A stretch of 64,000 nucleotides of DNA from Rhizobium lentis (GTDB lineage: Bacteria > Pseudomonadota > Alphaproteobacteria > Rhizobiales > Rhizobiaceae), in contig NZ_CP071458.1 of the NCBI RefSeq assembly GCF_017352135.1, forward strand, positions 205,902-269,901. The letters run 5' to 3'. A program made the position numbers and the translations under genes. Within the stretch, counting starts at the first letter, position 1. Each line of letters opens with the position of its first letter. This document shows positions 1-7,133 of this stretch, in pieces. The notes under the pieces were generated by a model. It made no database searches. It was not told the DNA's origin and worked only from the letters and a program-made list of their open reading frames with translations.

Positions 1-219
1 AAAGGGCTCCTGGATATCGAGGTGCCCGTGATGCTGATCTATACCGATGAAGACCTGATTTTTCCTGGAAATGCAGTGCGAGAGACAGGAACGATTATCA
101 AATCCGACGGTACGCCAGTCGAATTCGTCGAATTGGAAGGCACGCGAGGGCACATGGATGGCGTGTTGAGCATTGCTCAGGCAGGAGAGCGAATTCGAGC
201 ATTTCTTGAGGTCAAGTAG
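1..219 (+). CDS. C-terminal end of an alpha/beta hydrolase, homoserine O-acetyltransferase (MetX)-like
   Basis: The frame is open to the left edge, so only the last 72 residues are present and the true start lies outside the window. The visible part has the late strand of an alpha/beta-hydrolase fold (VPVMLIYTDEDLIFP), then a GH-containing segment (TRGHMDGVL) where MetX-type enzymes carry their catalytic histidine (usually GHDAFL). The family transfers acyl groups to homoserine or acts as a related hydrolase. The match is to the fold and the two motifs only; the exact substrate cannot be told from this fragment. A plain serine hydrolase of the same fold is the main alternative. Confidence 0.55.
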   Translation, partial: KGLLDIEVPVMLIYTDEDLIFPGNAVRETGTIIKSDGTPVEFVELEGTRGHMDGVLSIAQAGERIRAFLEVK

Positions 220-394
220 GAGCGGGCGGGCCCTCCCTTTTCCTTAAGCCGAGCCAGCAGATGCTGCCGTCGTCGTGGCTGTAGTCGGCCACACCCGCCG
301 TGCTCGGGGTCCATAAATCGGAAAATTAGTGGTCTCCGGCAAGTCCAAGACAGCCGAGGTGGTCCGCTACGCTCTCACTCGTCGCGAGGCGCCA

Positions 395-683
395 TCGAAA
401 ACGATGAACTGCGCGTTGCCGCCAAGCTCGGCGCCGCCTTTCATGATCTCGTTGGCGCCCTGGAGCATCAGGATCTTGCCGACATTGGTCGCGCCGGTGA
501 AGGTGAGCTTGCGCACCTTCTCGTTCTCCGTGAATTTCGTGCCGATAAATGGGAATCCTCGGAAAGCACGACCATGAAGACACCAGTCGACAGGCCTGCG
601 CGCTCTGCAAGCAGTGCGAGCGATGTGCCGAAAGCGGTTTCCTCGGTAGTGATCGGTGCGAGGAAGCGGATGATGTGGCCCAA
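395..683 (-). pseudogene. Relic of a succinate-semialdehyde (aldehyde) dehydrogenase
   Basis: The minus strand reads like the middle of a GabD-type aldehyde dehydrogenase, but in two frames. The first part contains ALLAERAGLSTGVFMVVL. After a frameshift near 540 the text continues with VRKLTFTGATNVGKILML and then GAELGGNAQFIVFDGA, which is the family's NAD-binding and active-site approach region. The catalytic Cys segment, the N-terminus and the C-terminus are missing. It is a fragment left in a rearranged region, not a gene. Identification of the family is fairly sure; the original substrate is not. Confidence 0.6.
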
Positions 684-947
684 CGCCGCAGGTGAGCAGG
701 ATCAGCCCTTGAAAGGCGTTTCTCGCTGACCTGACTGATAAATTCGCCAGCGTCGCTGTTGCGAGTAATCGAACACATGGCTATGAAATCCCACACTGAT
801 TTCGATCTGCCACGGGTATTTTTCTCCAAATGTGCCCGTGTCTTTCCCTTTGCGAACGCGTTTTGCAAACAATGCAGCGTTCAAGACGCTTCCTTGGATC
901 GAGCGTGCTTATAACCGGCAAAATTGCGGCTGAACGAAAGTGCCGAG

Positions 948-1364
948 ATGAACCACAAAAAGAAAATCTATCGCGTTGCGGAGGCTGCACGTCTAGCGGG
1001 GGTTTCTGCATCGACACTTCGGCTTTGGGAGAAGGAGGGTCTCATCGTACCGGATCGCTCGGAAAAGGGCCACCGGCGGTACGACGCTGACCACGTTACG
1101 CGGTTAAAGCGTATCGCATCGCTCAGAAAAGACAGACGACTCACCATCGCGGGGATCCGCGAAGATCTCAGGAAGTCTTCGCCAGAAACGGGCACGCCTC
1201 GGGACGCGAGTGATGCCATTCCGGAAATGAAGAAGCGGAAGCAGCTCGAAGACGAAAACGCCCGGTTGAAACGGATTGTCGCAGAGCAGACGCTGGAGCT
1301 CAATATGTTGCGGGAGGTCCATTCGCCGACACGTCCAAGGCCTGCTCGGAAGCGGGAGGGGTGA
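948..1364 (+). CDS. MerR-type HTH protein whose C-terminus comes from an IS3 OrfA
   Basis: This 138-residue frame starts at ATG 948. Residues about 7-75 are a MerR winged helix (YRVAEAARLAGVSASTLRLWEKEG, with the HRRY wing). MerR proteins bind promoter DNA as dimers. From about residue 93 the sequence changes to QLEDENARLKRIVAEQTLE, which reads like the leucine-zipper C-terminus of IS3-family OrfA. Degenerate OrfB text follows directly downstream, which supports an IS insertion that replaced the regulator's own C-terminus. A native coiled coil is the alternative. There is no effector domain, so if made the protein would be a dimerising DNA binder at most. No good ribosome site is visible. Confidence 0.55.
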   Translation: MNHKKKIYRVAEAARLAGVSASTLRLWEKEGLIVPDRSEKGHRRYDADHVTRLKRIASLRKDRRLTIAGIREDLRKSSPETGTPRDASDAIPEMKKRKQLEDENARLKRIVAEQTLELNMLREVHSPTRPRPARKREG

Positions 1365-1560
1365 AGGACATGTGCCGGGATTAGATGGTCTCGATCCGGC
1401 GTGTGTGGGCCGTTGAACTTCGATCGAACCACCTACCACTACACCTCTCTCCACGCCGATCAGGCCGGTCCGGAACGTCGTATTCGTGCGATCTGCGAGA
1501 CGCTTGTGCGGTAAGGCTATCGTTGCTTGCATGTGCGGTGTCGCTGGGTTCGGTCATGGC
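1215..1560 (+). mobile_element. Remnant of an IS3-family element (OrfA end and start of OrfB)
   Basis: The segment begins with OrfA-like coiled-coil coding. Around 1418-1560 a different frame reads TYHYTSLHADQAG and then RIRAICETLVR-GYRCLHV with a stop inside, which corresponds to the N-terminal part of IS3 OrfB (typically TYHYKSRR...RIREICETRVRYGYRRVH). The catalytic DDE region is absent and no terminal repeats are evident. It is a dead fragment fused to the upstream MerR frame. Confidence 0.6.
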
Positions 1561-1881
1561 TCATCCCTTTCCTGGTTGTGTGGCGACGCCGCCTGCACCT
1601 TCGGCCGCATCGCGCTGTGCCCTGAGGCGCGCAGCTCCCGCCTCAGTTCCGTGATCTGGCGCGTCAGCTCGTCGAAATCCCGCTGGCTCGGAACGCCGAA
1701 CAGCTTGGCGCTGTCGGTCATTTGCTGCTGGCGGGTGCGCAGGTCCAGCGCGGCGCGCAGCAAATCGCGCTGCGCGGCGAGGAAATCCTTAGAGCGCAGG
1801 TTGCTGATCAGTTCCTTGTTCGCAATGTCCCTCCACTTGTCGAAAGCCTTGCGCCAGCCGAAATCCTTGGCGTCTCCTTCC
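1554..1881 (-). pseudogene. Fragment of a polyhydroxyalkanoate-granule/synthase-associated protein
   Basis: Read on the minus strand, the segment encodes FGWRKAFDKWRDIANKEL, then LAAQRDLLRAALDLRTRQQQM and KLFGVPSQRDFDELTRQITELRRELR. The helical, amphipathic pattern with a late PSQRDFDEL..QI.ELRREL motif is typical of phasin or PhaE-like proteins that associate with PHA synthase. The 5' end is replaced by an IS66 transposase fragment at about 1881, so the start is missing. The reading frame is intact to its stop at 1554. Family assignment is by pattern and moderate. Confidence 0.45.
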
Positions 1882-2209
1882 TTATCAGCGTCACTATCAA
1901 GGCAGCACGATCAGCGCCGCGATCCGATCCGGCGAAGAGCCATGACTTCCTTCCAAGTGCAAAACCCCTGAGCGCGCGCTCGGCGGCATTGTTCGTGAGA
2001 CAAATCCGGCCGTCGTCGAGGAAAGACACGAAGCCGTTCCAGCGCTTCAGCATGTCATCGATCGGCTCTGCGACCGGAGAACTGCGCGACAGTTTTGCCC
2101 GCTCGGTTTGAAGCCAGCGGTGCAGTTCGCCGACAAGCGGCAGACTGTGCTTGCGACGGCGCTCCAGGCGTTCCGCTGCGGCTCCTAGTGTTTGCACTAG
2201 GACTTCCGA
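1882..2209 (-). mobile_element. C-terminal fragment of an IS66-family transposase (TnpC)
   Basis: Minus-strand translation gives the conserved IS66 C-terminal block: LPLVGELHRWL, then AEPIDDMLKRWNGFVSFLDDGRI, LTNNAAERALRGFALGRKSWLFAGSD and GADRAALIVTLI. The N-terminal zinc finger and most of the catalytic core are gone, and no IS66 inverted repeat was found. The frame runs straight into the PHA-protein fragment, marking an old deletion junction. A short perfect hairpin (CCTAGTG-tttg-CACTAGG, 2187-2204) sits at its right side. Confidence 0.8.
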
Positions 2210-2243
2210 TGTTCGTCTCAACCTCGCAAGACGGCCCTGACCG

Positions 2244-3806
2244 GCTTGCAATTACCCATAAGTAGCTGACTCGTCTACGAAAAGCTTTCGCTGAAATCTT
2301 GAATCGAAAGAATCACTTGTGATTCTGTGTCGAGCACCTGATTCTCTTAAGGTGGTGCTTTATGTCGGTTCGAGACGATGTGATGGCTGATAATGACGGC
2401 CATTGGAGCAAGCAGGAAATAGACGCGGGGTCTTTCAAGGATGCTCGCCTTGGCCGACGCTGCACAGAACTTTTACGACAGCTTGGAGAGCATATGGGCG
2501 GCTCCATTCCTTTCGCCTGCCAGGACTGGGCCAACACAAAAGCCGCGTATCGGTTTTTCTCCAACCCGAATGTTGAGGAAGGCGATATCCTTCACGGCCA
2601 TTTCGCCGCGACCGCTCAACGCTACGATGCTTCCAATGGTCCGATCTTGGTGCTGCAGGACACGACCGAGTTTACCTATCAGCGCCGTAATCCGCATGCC
2701 GTTGGCTTTACGCTCAACAGTGGCCGTGACAAACAGGAGCGGCTGCGCCACCATACGGTCTGCGGGATATTGATGCATTCGAGCCTTGCGGTGACCTTGG
2801 ATGGGCTACCCTTAGGGTTGGCAGCCGTCAAGTTCTGGAGCCGCGACAAGTTCAAGGGTACGGCTCAGCTCAAACGCAAGATCAATCCGACACGTGTTCC
2901 GATCGAAACCAAGGAAAGCATCCGTTGGCTTGAAAATCTGTGCCAATCCGTCGCGCTTCTCGGTCAGCCAGACCGATGCATTCATGTAGGCGATCGCGAA
3001 AGTGATATCTACGAACTCTACTGCCTGACCAAGGAGCTTGGCACGCACTTCGTCGTGCGCACCGTCGTCGACCGGCTGGCTGGCAACGGGGATCACACGA
3101 TATCGGCTGAAATGCGCGATGTTGAAACTGTCGGCCGGCATCTCATCGAAGTTCGCGCCGACACCGATGAGGTCACCAAAGTCCACCTGGACATCCGATT
3201 CAAACGGATCCGGGTGCTGCCGCCCATCGGCAAGAAGAAGCGATACCCTGCTTTGGACCTTACCGTCATCCACGCGGTAGAGCCCAACCCTCCGGCCGGC
3301 CGCAAGCGCATCGAGTGGAAGATATTGACGGATCTTGAGGTGCATAGCTGCGAGGAGGCAGTCGAAAAAATCAAATGGTACGCGATGCGCTGGAAGATTG
3401 AGGTCTTCCATAAGATCCTCAAGTCCGGTTGCCGGGCTGAAGATGCAAGACTACGAACGGCCGATCGACTGGCAAACCTCGTCGCCGTGTTTTGCATCAT
3501 GAGCTGGAGAGTGCTCTGGTTGACAATGCTCGCGCGCACAGCGCCCGAAACACCGCCAACCGCGGCCCTCACCGAACGGGAAATTGAAATCCTCGATCAA
3601 ATGGTCAGCAACGCAGGCAACCGGCAAGCGACGCCGGGATCGCTAAACTTCTATCTCACCAAACTCGCTCGTTTAGGTGGTTACCTTGCAAGAACATCAG
3701 ATCCGCCACCGGGAAATACGGTCGTCTGGCGCGGCCTCAGCCGGCTGACAGACGTTCGCCTCGGAACCGAAATGGCGGCCACACTCAGATGTGGGTAATT
3801 GCAAGC
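2244..3806 (+). mobile_element. Complete IS4-family (IS50/Tn5-like) insertion sequence with terminal inverted repeats
   Basis: The ends carry a perfect 15-bp inverted repeat: GCTTGCAATTACCCA at 2244-2258 and its complement at 3792-3806. Between them lies one full-length transposase. The transposase stop codon (TAA 3796-3798) falls inside the right repeat. The element is 1563 bp. No clear target duplication is visible on the flanks (left flank ends ..ctgaccg, right begins ttcaccgg), so the insertion may be old or the flank may have been rearranged. It is the only IS in the window that looks intact. Confidence 0.85.
2362..3798 (+). CDS. IS4-family transposase, Tn5-like
   Basis: This 478-residue protein has the N-terminal Tn5-type DNA-binding domain (about 13-70, with FKDARLGRR and KAAYRFFSNPNV) and an RNase H-like DDE core. 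The first Asp is D100 in LVLQDTTEF. The second lies in HVGDRESDIYE. The catalytic Glu lies in the WKIEVFHKILKSGC region, matching the Y-(2)-R-(3)-E-(6)-K signature of IS4. The length is normal for the IS50/Tn5 group and no frame is broken, so the enzyme looks functional. It would cut and join the element's terminal repeats. The short upstream leader lies between the left repeat and ATG 2362. Confidence 0.9.
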   Translation: MSVRDDVMADNDGHWSKQEIDAGSFKDARLGRRCTELLRQLGEHMGGSIPFACQDWANTKAAYRFFSNPNVEEGDILHGHFAATAQRYDASNGPILVLQDTTEFTYQRRNPHAVGFTLNSGRDKQERLRHHTVCGILMHSSLAVTLDGLPLGLAAVKFWSRDKFKGTAQLKRKINPTRVPIETKESIRWLENLCQSVALLGQPDRCIHVGDRESDIYELYCLTKELGTHFVVRTVVDRLAGNGDHTISAEMRDVETVGRHLIEVRADTDEVTKVHLDIRFKRIRVLPPIGKKKRYPALDLTVIHAVEPNPPAGRKRIEWKILTDLEVHSCEEAVEKIKWYAMRWKIEVFHKILKSGCRAEDARLRTADRLANLVAVFCIMSWRVLWLTMLARTAPETPPTAALTEREIEILDQMVSNAGNRQATPGSLNFYLTKLARLGGYLARTSDPPPGNTVVWRGLSRLTDVRLGTEMAATLRCG

Positions 3807-3814
3807 TTCACCGG

Positions 3815-4189
3815 ATGCATACCTTCGACGCTTCGAAAGCTTCGAAAGCTTCGAAAGCTTCGAAAGCTTCGAAAGCTTCGAAAGCTTCGAAAGCTTCGAA
3901 AAACATGGCCCGATTTTACGCCATGTCAATCGAGCCGACGTTGTTTGGGGAGGCCTGCTTGACGCGGCGCTGGGGGCGCATCGGCTCCGGTGGCAAGAGG
4001 GAAGTCCACCATTTCCCTCGGGAGGAAGAGGCGGTCGCACGGATACAAACCGAAACCCCAGTGCGGCCAGAAAACGATGGCCTGATTGGCGACCGGATCA
4101 GGCGGCCGACTTCACATCGAACTCGAAATGAAGCTGGTCATAGGGGTATTCGACGCCGGCGTCAGTCCGGTCCAGGACACCCGCGTTGA
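3815..4189 (+). CDS. WGR-domain protein with an Ala-Ser-Lys repeat at its N-terminus
   Basis: From ATG 3815 the frame reads through the 9-bp array as repeated ASK, then into NMARFYAMSIEPTLFGEACLTRRWGRIG, the conserved start of the WGR domain (about residues 31-75, named for its Trp-Gly-Arg). WGR domains bind nucleic acids in PARP-like proteins and occur alone in small rhizobial proteins. After about residue 76 the sequence stops looking like the family. A frame shared with 3799-4131 gives a more typical basic tail, so a frameshift near 4050 is likely. ATG 3905 is a possible shorter start that skips the repeat. Confidence is good for the domain and low for both ends. Confidence 0.55.
   Translation: MHTFDASKASKASKASKASKASKASKASKNMARFYAMSIEPTLFGEACLTRRWGRIGSGGKREVHHFPREEEAVARIQTETPVRPENDGLIGDRIRRPTSHRTRNEAGHRGIRRRRQSGPGHPR
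3831..3902. repeat. Tandem array of a 9-bp unit (CTTCGAAAG), seven full copies plus a partial
   Basis: The unit CTTCGAAAG repeats without error from 3831, ending in an eighth partial copy at about 3900. Each unit holds the palindrome TTCGAA, and each junction creates AAGCTT. Because the unit is 9 bp, gain or loss of copies keeps the frame: the array encodes (Ala-Ser-Lys)n in the frame of the following WGR protein. It starts 25 bp to the right of the IS4 element end. Confidence 0.95.
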
Positions 4190-4457
4190 CAAGCGTCGTC
4201 ACGTCCTTATGGACGGCCTGCACGTCCCGGCCGACACGTCGGGCGACTTCCCGTATCGCCAGCGGCCCCTGCCCTGCCATCGCCTTCACGATCGCAAGCC
4301 GCGGCGGCGCAAGAACCCTGTGCATGTCGTCGTAGCTTGGAAAATTCACCGACGGCGTAGCGGGAACGACGACGCCTTCCAATGCCTTCTGCCCCGCATT
4401 CACGAAGCGGGCCTTGGCATCGGCAATCGAGCTTAGTCTGATGACGAGCGTCCTCAT
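4098..4457 (-). CDS. Antitoxin-like HTH protein, partner of a TumE-type toxin
   Basis: This 119-residue protein has a winged-helix region (about 55-105: LAIVKAMAGQGPLAIREVARRVGRDVQAVHKDVTTLVNAGVL) as in the HVO_A0114/TumA group of DNA-binding antitoxins. Its ATG overlaps the stop of the upstream toxin gene by four bases (ATGA), so the two are translationally coupled in toxin-antitoxin order. It probably neutralises the toxin and represses the shared promoter by binding the palindrome at 4753-4783; that last point is inference from position. The length fits the family. Confidence 0.7.
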   Translation of the reverse strand: MRTLVIRLSSIADAKARFVNAGQKALEGVVVPATPSVNFPSYDDMHRVLAPPRLAIVKAMAGQGPLAIREVARRVGRDVQAVHKDVTTLVNAGVLDRTDAGVEYPYDQLHFEFDVKSAA

Positions 4458-4723
4458 GCGAGTATCCTTTCCATGTCCGCCTGAAACGCATCGAACAATG
4501 CTTCCAGCGTTGTGACTATCGGTTCCTCGATATAACCGAGATGGCGATGATCGCCCTTGCCGCGCTCATTGTCATAACGCATGACGCACTCGCCGTTGAC
4601 GATCAGCGCCAGACGATATTTGAAATGGTGGTTGCTGCCGGGCACGGGTATCGGCACATGCCACAGAACCGTTTCGAAAAATGCCGTATCGCTGACGACG
4701 GTTCTGGATTTTTCGATCAGCAC
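4454..4723 (-). CDS. TumE-family (DUF6516) toxin, GTG start
   Basis: The protein (89 residues) reads LIEKSRTVV, then FFETVLWHVPIPVPGSNHHFKYRLAL and MRYDNERGKGDHRHLG, the conserved core of the TumE/DUF6516 toxins, which have predicted ribonuclease-type activity. The frame could open at ATG 4756, but that codon lies between the -35 and -10 of a near-consensus promoter. GTG 4723 has AAGGAA just upstream and gives an N-terminus like the family's (xxLIxRSRTV), so I chose it. The downstream antitoxin overlaps by ATGA. Confidence 0.75.
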   Translation of the reverse strand: MLIEKSRTVVSDTAFFETVLWHVPIPVPGSNHHFKYRLALIVNGECVMRYDNERGKGDHRHLGYIEEPIVTTLEALFDAFQADMERILA

Positions 4724-4739
4724 GGCTTCCTTGTTGTTT

Positions 4740-4783
4740 TTAATAACATCACCCATCGTTGTTGTCAAGAACAACAGCGATGG
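4740..4783 (-). promoter_or_regulatory. Sigma-70 type promoter and overlapping palindromic operator of the toxin-antitoxin pair
   Basis: On the minus strand TTGACA (4768-4763) and TATTAA (4745-4740) are separated by exactly 17 bp. The -35 lies in a 31-bp imperfect palindrome at 4753-4783 (arms CATCGTTGTTGTC / AACAACAGCGATG, 12 of 13 positions paired). A palindrome over the -35 is the usual place for an autoregulatory antitoxin site. Transcription would start near 4733, only about 10 bases before the GTG start of the toxin. Confidence 0.65.
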
Positions 4784-4969
4784 GCTGTCTTGCGCAGCAA
4801 AGCCGGCGCCGGGGTTCGACGCCCCGATGCAGGCTCCAGGAGCGCGTGTTTCGGCCAAACCGTTCCTCTCGAGAAGGGCCGGTTCCGGCCTTCCTCTCCT
4901 GATCCTCGATCATCCCCGTCAATTCCCCGCGTCATCACCGGGAAGGTCGCCGTTGGTTGATCGCGGCGG

Positions 4970-5140
4970 CTAGCTTGTCGATACCCTGCGCATCGAGGGC
5001 GGCGAATTCGCCAACCCGCATGACAGATATTCCAAGTCGTTCGGGCGGGTTTCCGCATCGCGCCAGAAGATCAACGCGGCGGTAATGGTGGCCCGGTCCA
5101 CGGGGTCAAGATCGATGCGAACGTTTCGCAATGTCGGCAT
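4970..5140 (-). CDS. Small conserved-looking accessory protein, probably frameshifted at its C-terminus
   Basis: ATG 5140 follows a very strong ribosome site (TAGGAGGATCGCCC), which sets the start even though the frame is open upstream. The product begins MPTLRNVRIDLDPVDRATI and continues AALIFWRDAETRPNDLEYLSCG. After that the other frame gives a better ending (GEFAALDAQGIDKLAAAINQ, stop at 4935-4937), so a one-base shift near 5020 probably cut off the native tail. Function is unknown. It is the last of three small ORFs read on this strand. Confidence 0.5.
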   Translation of the reverse strand: MPTLRNVRIDLDPVDRATITAALIFWRDAETRPNDLEYLSCGLANSPPSMRRVSTS

Positions 5141-5455
5141 GGGCGATCCTCCTATGAGCCCTTCGAAAAGAGCCGCATGATGCGCTTGCGCGTGAGGCGG
5201 TCGCGGGTGGTCTTGAAACCGCTCGATCTCGTAGTCGGGCATCCAGCCGTCTTGCAAAGGGTGCGGCGCGTTCCGATAGCGATGCTCGATCGCGGGACCG
5301 CCGAATAGGTCGGGCTGTATCCCGGCAAGCCGTCGCTGATGTTGCGCCTTCCGATAGTCGGCACGCCATTGACCGTCCGCGCTCAAGGCGGGGCGGTCAG
5401 GTTCGTTTTCGGTTCCGTGCCGCCGATGGGAGTCCTCTACGCTCTTATCACCCAT
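5141..5455 (-). CDS. Hypothetical accessory protein, uncertain end
   Basis: The start chosen is ATG 5455, which has AGGA about 10 bases upstream. The text is polar and basic (MGDKSVEDSHRRHG, then WRADYRKAQHQRRLAGIQPDLFGGP and WMPDYEIERFQDHPR). The frame has no stop before the next gene's start at 5140, which is unusual. An alternative frame gives FKTTRDRLTRKRIMRLFSKG and a stop at 5152, so a frameshift close to 5215 is plausible. No known domain is recognised. Confidence 0.35.
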
Positions 5456-5659
5456 GATGAATGTCCTGCAGATCGAGGGATAGCTGCGCCGCGCCGGCCG
5501 CAAGGCGGCGTGCTCGCGGTCGATATGAAGCTCGGCGGCGCGATGACCGGACGGACGCTTGCACCATGTTCCCGCCTTCACATGGCATGTGGGGCAAGGG
5601 ACGCGGGTGTCGGGATGGTCGGGCCACCCCTCCCCGCAACGGGAGCAACGAAACCGCAT
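5448..5659 (-). pseudogene. Small zinc-finger protein with a late frameshift
   Basis: ATG 5659 opens MRFRCSRCGEGWPDHP, then VPCPTCHVKAGTWCKRPSGH and AELHIDREHAA. Two CxxC pairs plus a further Cys and His suggest a small zinc-binding, phage-like DNA-binding domain. After the conserved HxDRE motif the frame runs on with atypical residues, while the neighbouring frame gives LAAGAAQLSLDLQDIHHG and a stop at 5448, a more natural end. I infer a one-base shift near 5515. Confidence 0.45.
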
Positions 5660-5751
5660 GGTCAGAACGCGAAAGCAGCTTGGCCGCTCGCCTCCATGTA
5701 GGTGCGCCGGCAAATTGCGGAAAGATCGCGATTCCCGGTGGTGTCCGCGCA

Positions 5752-6954
5752 TCACCAGAGCACCGGAAACTCCTCGAACCCGCCAGTGATGATCTCCTTG
5801 CGCAACTTCAGTTCTTCGGGCGCCACGGCCAGGCGCAGCCTCGGGAAGCGCTGGAAGATCGAACCGAACACCACCTTGAGTTCCAGCCTGGCAAGCGCCT
5901 CGCCGAGGCAGTAGTGCGGCCCGTAGGAGAACGCCAAGTGCGGTTTTTCGGCGCGTCCGATGTCGAAGATTTCCGGGTCGTCGAAATGGCGTGGATCGAA
6001 CGACGTCGCCGGCAGGCCGACCAGGACCTTGCTCTCCGCGGGAATATGCACGCCCGCGATGGTCACGTCGGTCCTCGGATAGCGCATGATGCCGTCCCAG
6101 CCCGCGCCCGGCGGGTACATGCGCAGGATTTCCTCCACCGCCTTGTCCACGAGGGATGGATCGCCGACCAGGCGTTCGCGCTGTTGCGGATGGCGGAACA
6201 TGGCCAGCAGGCCGAATTCGATCTGTGCGACGGTGCTCTCGTGCCCCGCCACTAGTATGCCCGCGGCCAAGCCGATCGCCTCTTCCTCGGTCGCCTTGCC
6301 CTGGTCGACCGCCGCGAGCAGATCCGTCAGCAGGTTGTCGCCCGGATCCTGGCGCTTGCCTCGCATCTTGCCGCGAATGTAGGTGCGCAATTCTTCCCAG
6401 GCCAGGAGCGCCGCGCTACGCGGGCCGCTTTCATGCTGGTGCGTCATCACTTCGTCGGACAGCTCGGCGAAAAAGGCGTGATCCTCGTAGGGCACGCCCA
6501 TCAGCGCGCTGATGACCATGGCCGGAAGCGGAAAGGAGAGGTAGTGTCGCAGGTCGGCGGGCTGGGGCTGGGCCGCCAGCGTCTCGAACAACTGCGCGGC
6601 GATCGCCTCGATTTGCTGCGCGAGCAGCTTCACCCTGCGGTTGCTGAAGGCCGGCGCCACGATCGTGCGTAACCGGGCATGCTCGCTGCCCTCGTGCGAG
6701 CCCAGCCACCCCGGCGAACCGAGAATCACCGTAGCCGGGGTGAATGCCGCCGCCGGCATTCCCGAGGGCCGGAACGCCGCGTCGGACAATACCGCCTTAG
6801 CTTCCTCGTAGCCTGTTACCCACCAACCTTCGTGCCCGGACGGGAAGCGCACGCGGTGGATCGGACCGTTGGCGCGTAACGCCAACATCTCGGGCGAGGG
6901 CTCGATGTGATTGACGCGCCACATCGGCAGCGTCGGCAAGGATTGTCCGGACAT
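5752..6954 (-). CDS. cyp112: Cytochrome P450, CYP112-like
   Basis: This 400-residue protein is a full-length bacterial P450. It has the I-helix AGHEST (oxygen activation), the K-helix ExxR in EEILRMYPP, and the heme loop FSYGPHYCLGEALARLE with the Cys ligand. It closely resembles CYP112 of the rhizobial gibberellin operon, which in intact form continues with cyp114, ferredoxin, SDR, cyp117, GGPP synthase and the cyclases. Here none of those follow: the stop at 5752 is immediately succeeded by unrelated small ORFs. The gene may be a stranded survivor of a truncated operon. Electron-transfer partners would have to come from elsewhere. Confidence 0.8.
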   Translation of the reverse strand: MSGQSLPTLPMWRVNHIEPSPEMLALRANGPIHRVRFPSGHEGWWVTGYEEAKAVLSDAAFRPSGMPAAAFTPATVILGSPGWLGSHEGSEHARLRTIVAPAFSNRRVKLLAQQIEAIAAQLFETLAAQPQPADLRHYLSFPLPAMVISALMGVPYEDHAFFAELSDEVMTHQHESGPRSAALLAWEELRTYIRGKMRGKRQDPGDNLLTDLLAAVDQGKATEEEAIGLAAGILVAGHESTVAQIEFGLLAMFRHPQQRERLVGDPSLVDKAVEEILRMYPPGAGWDGIMRYPRTDVTIAGVHIPAESKVLVGLPATSFDPRHFDDPEIFDIGRAEKPHLAFSYGPHYCLGEALARLELKVVFGSIFQRFPRLRLAVAPEELKLRKEIITGGFEEFPVLW

Positions 6955-7133
6955 GATGGCACTTCACTCTCTATGCGATGAAAGGGCGGAAGGTGACCGG
7001 CAAGCGCTGCCGGCAGCCAATGACTTAAGGCGGCATGTAGCAGACGTCCTACGCGGCGATTGTCGGCGCCAGATATTCCACCGCACGAATAGCGGGGAAG
7101 TACCGGCATGACGCGCTGGACGTATTGCAAGTG

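Noticed and set aside
2187..2204. Perfect hairpin CCTAGTG-tttg-CACTAGG
   Set aside because: No T-tract and located in IS66 debris; not called a terminator.
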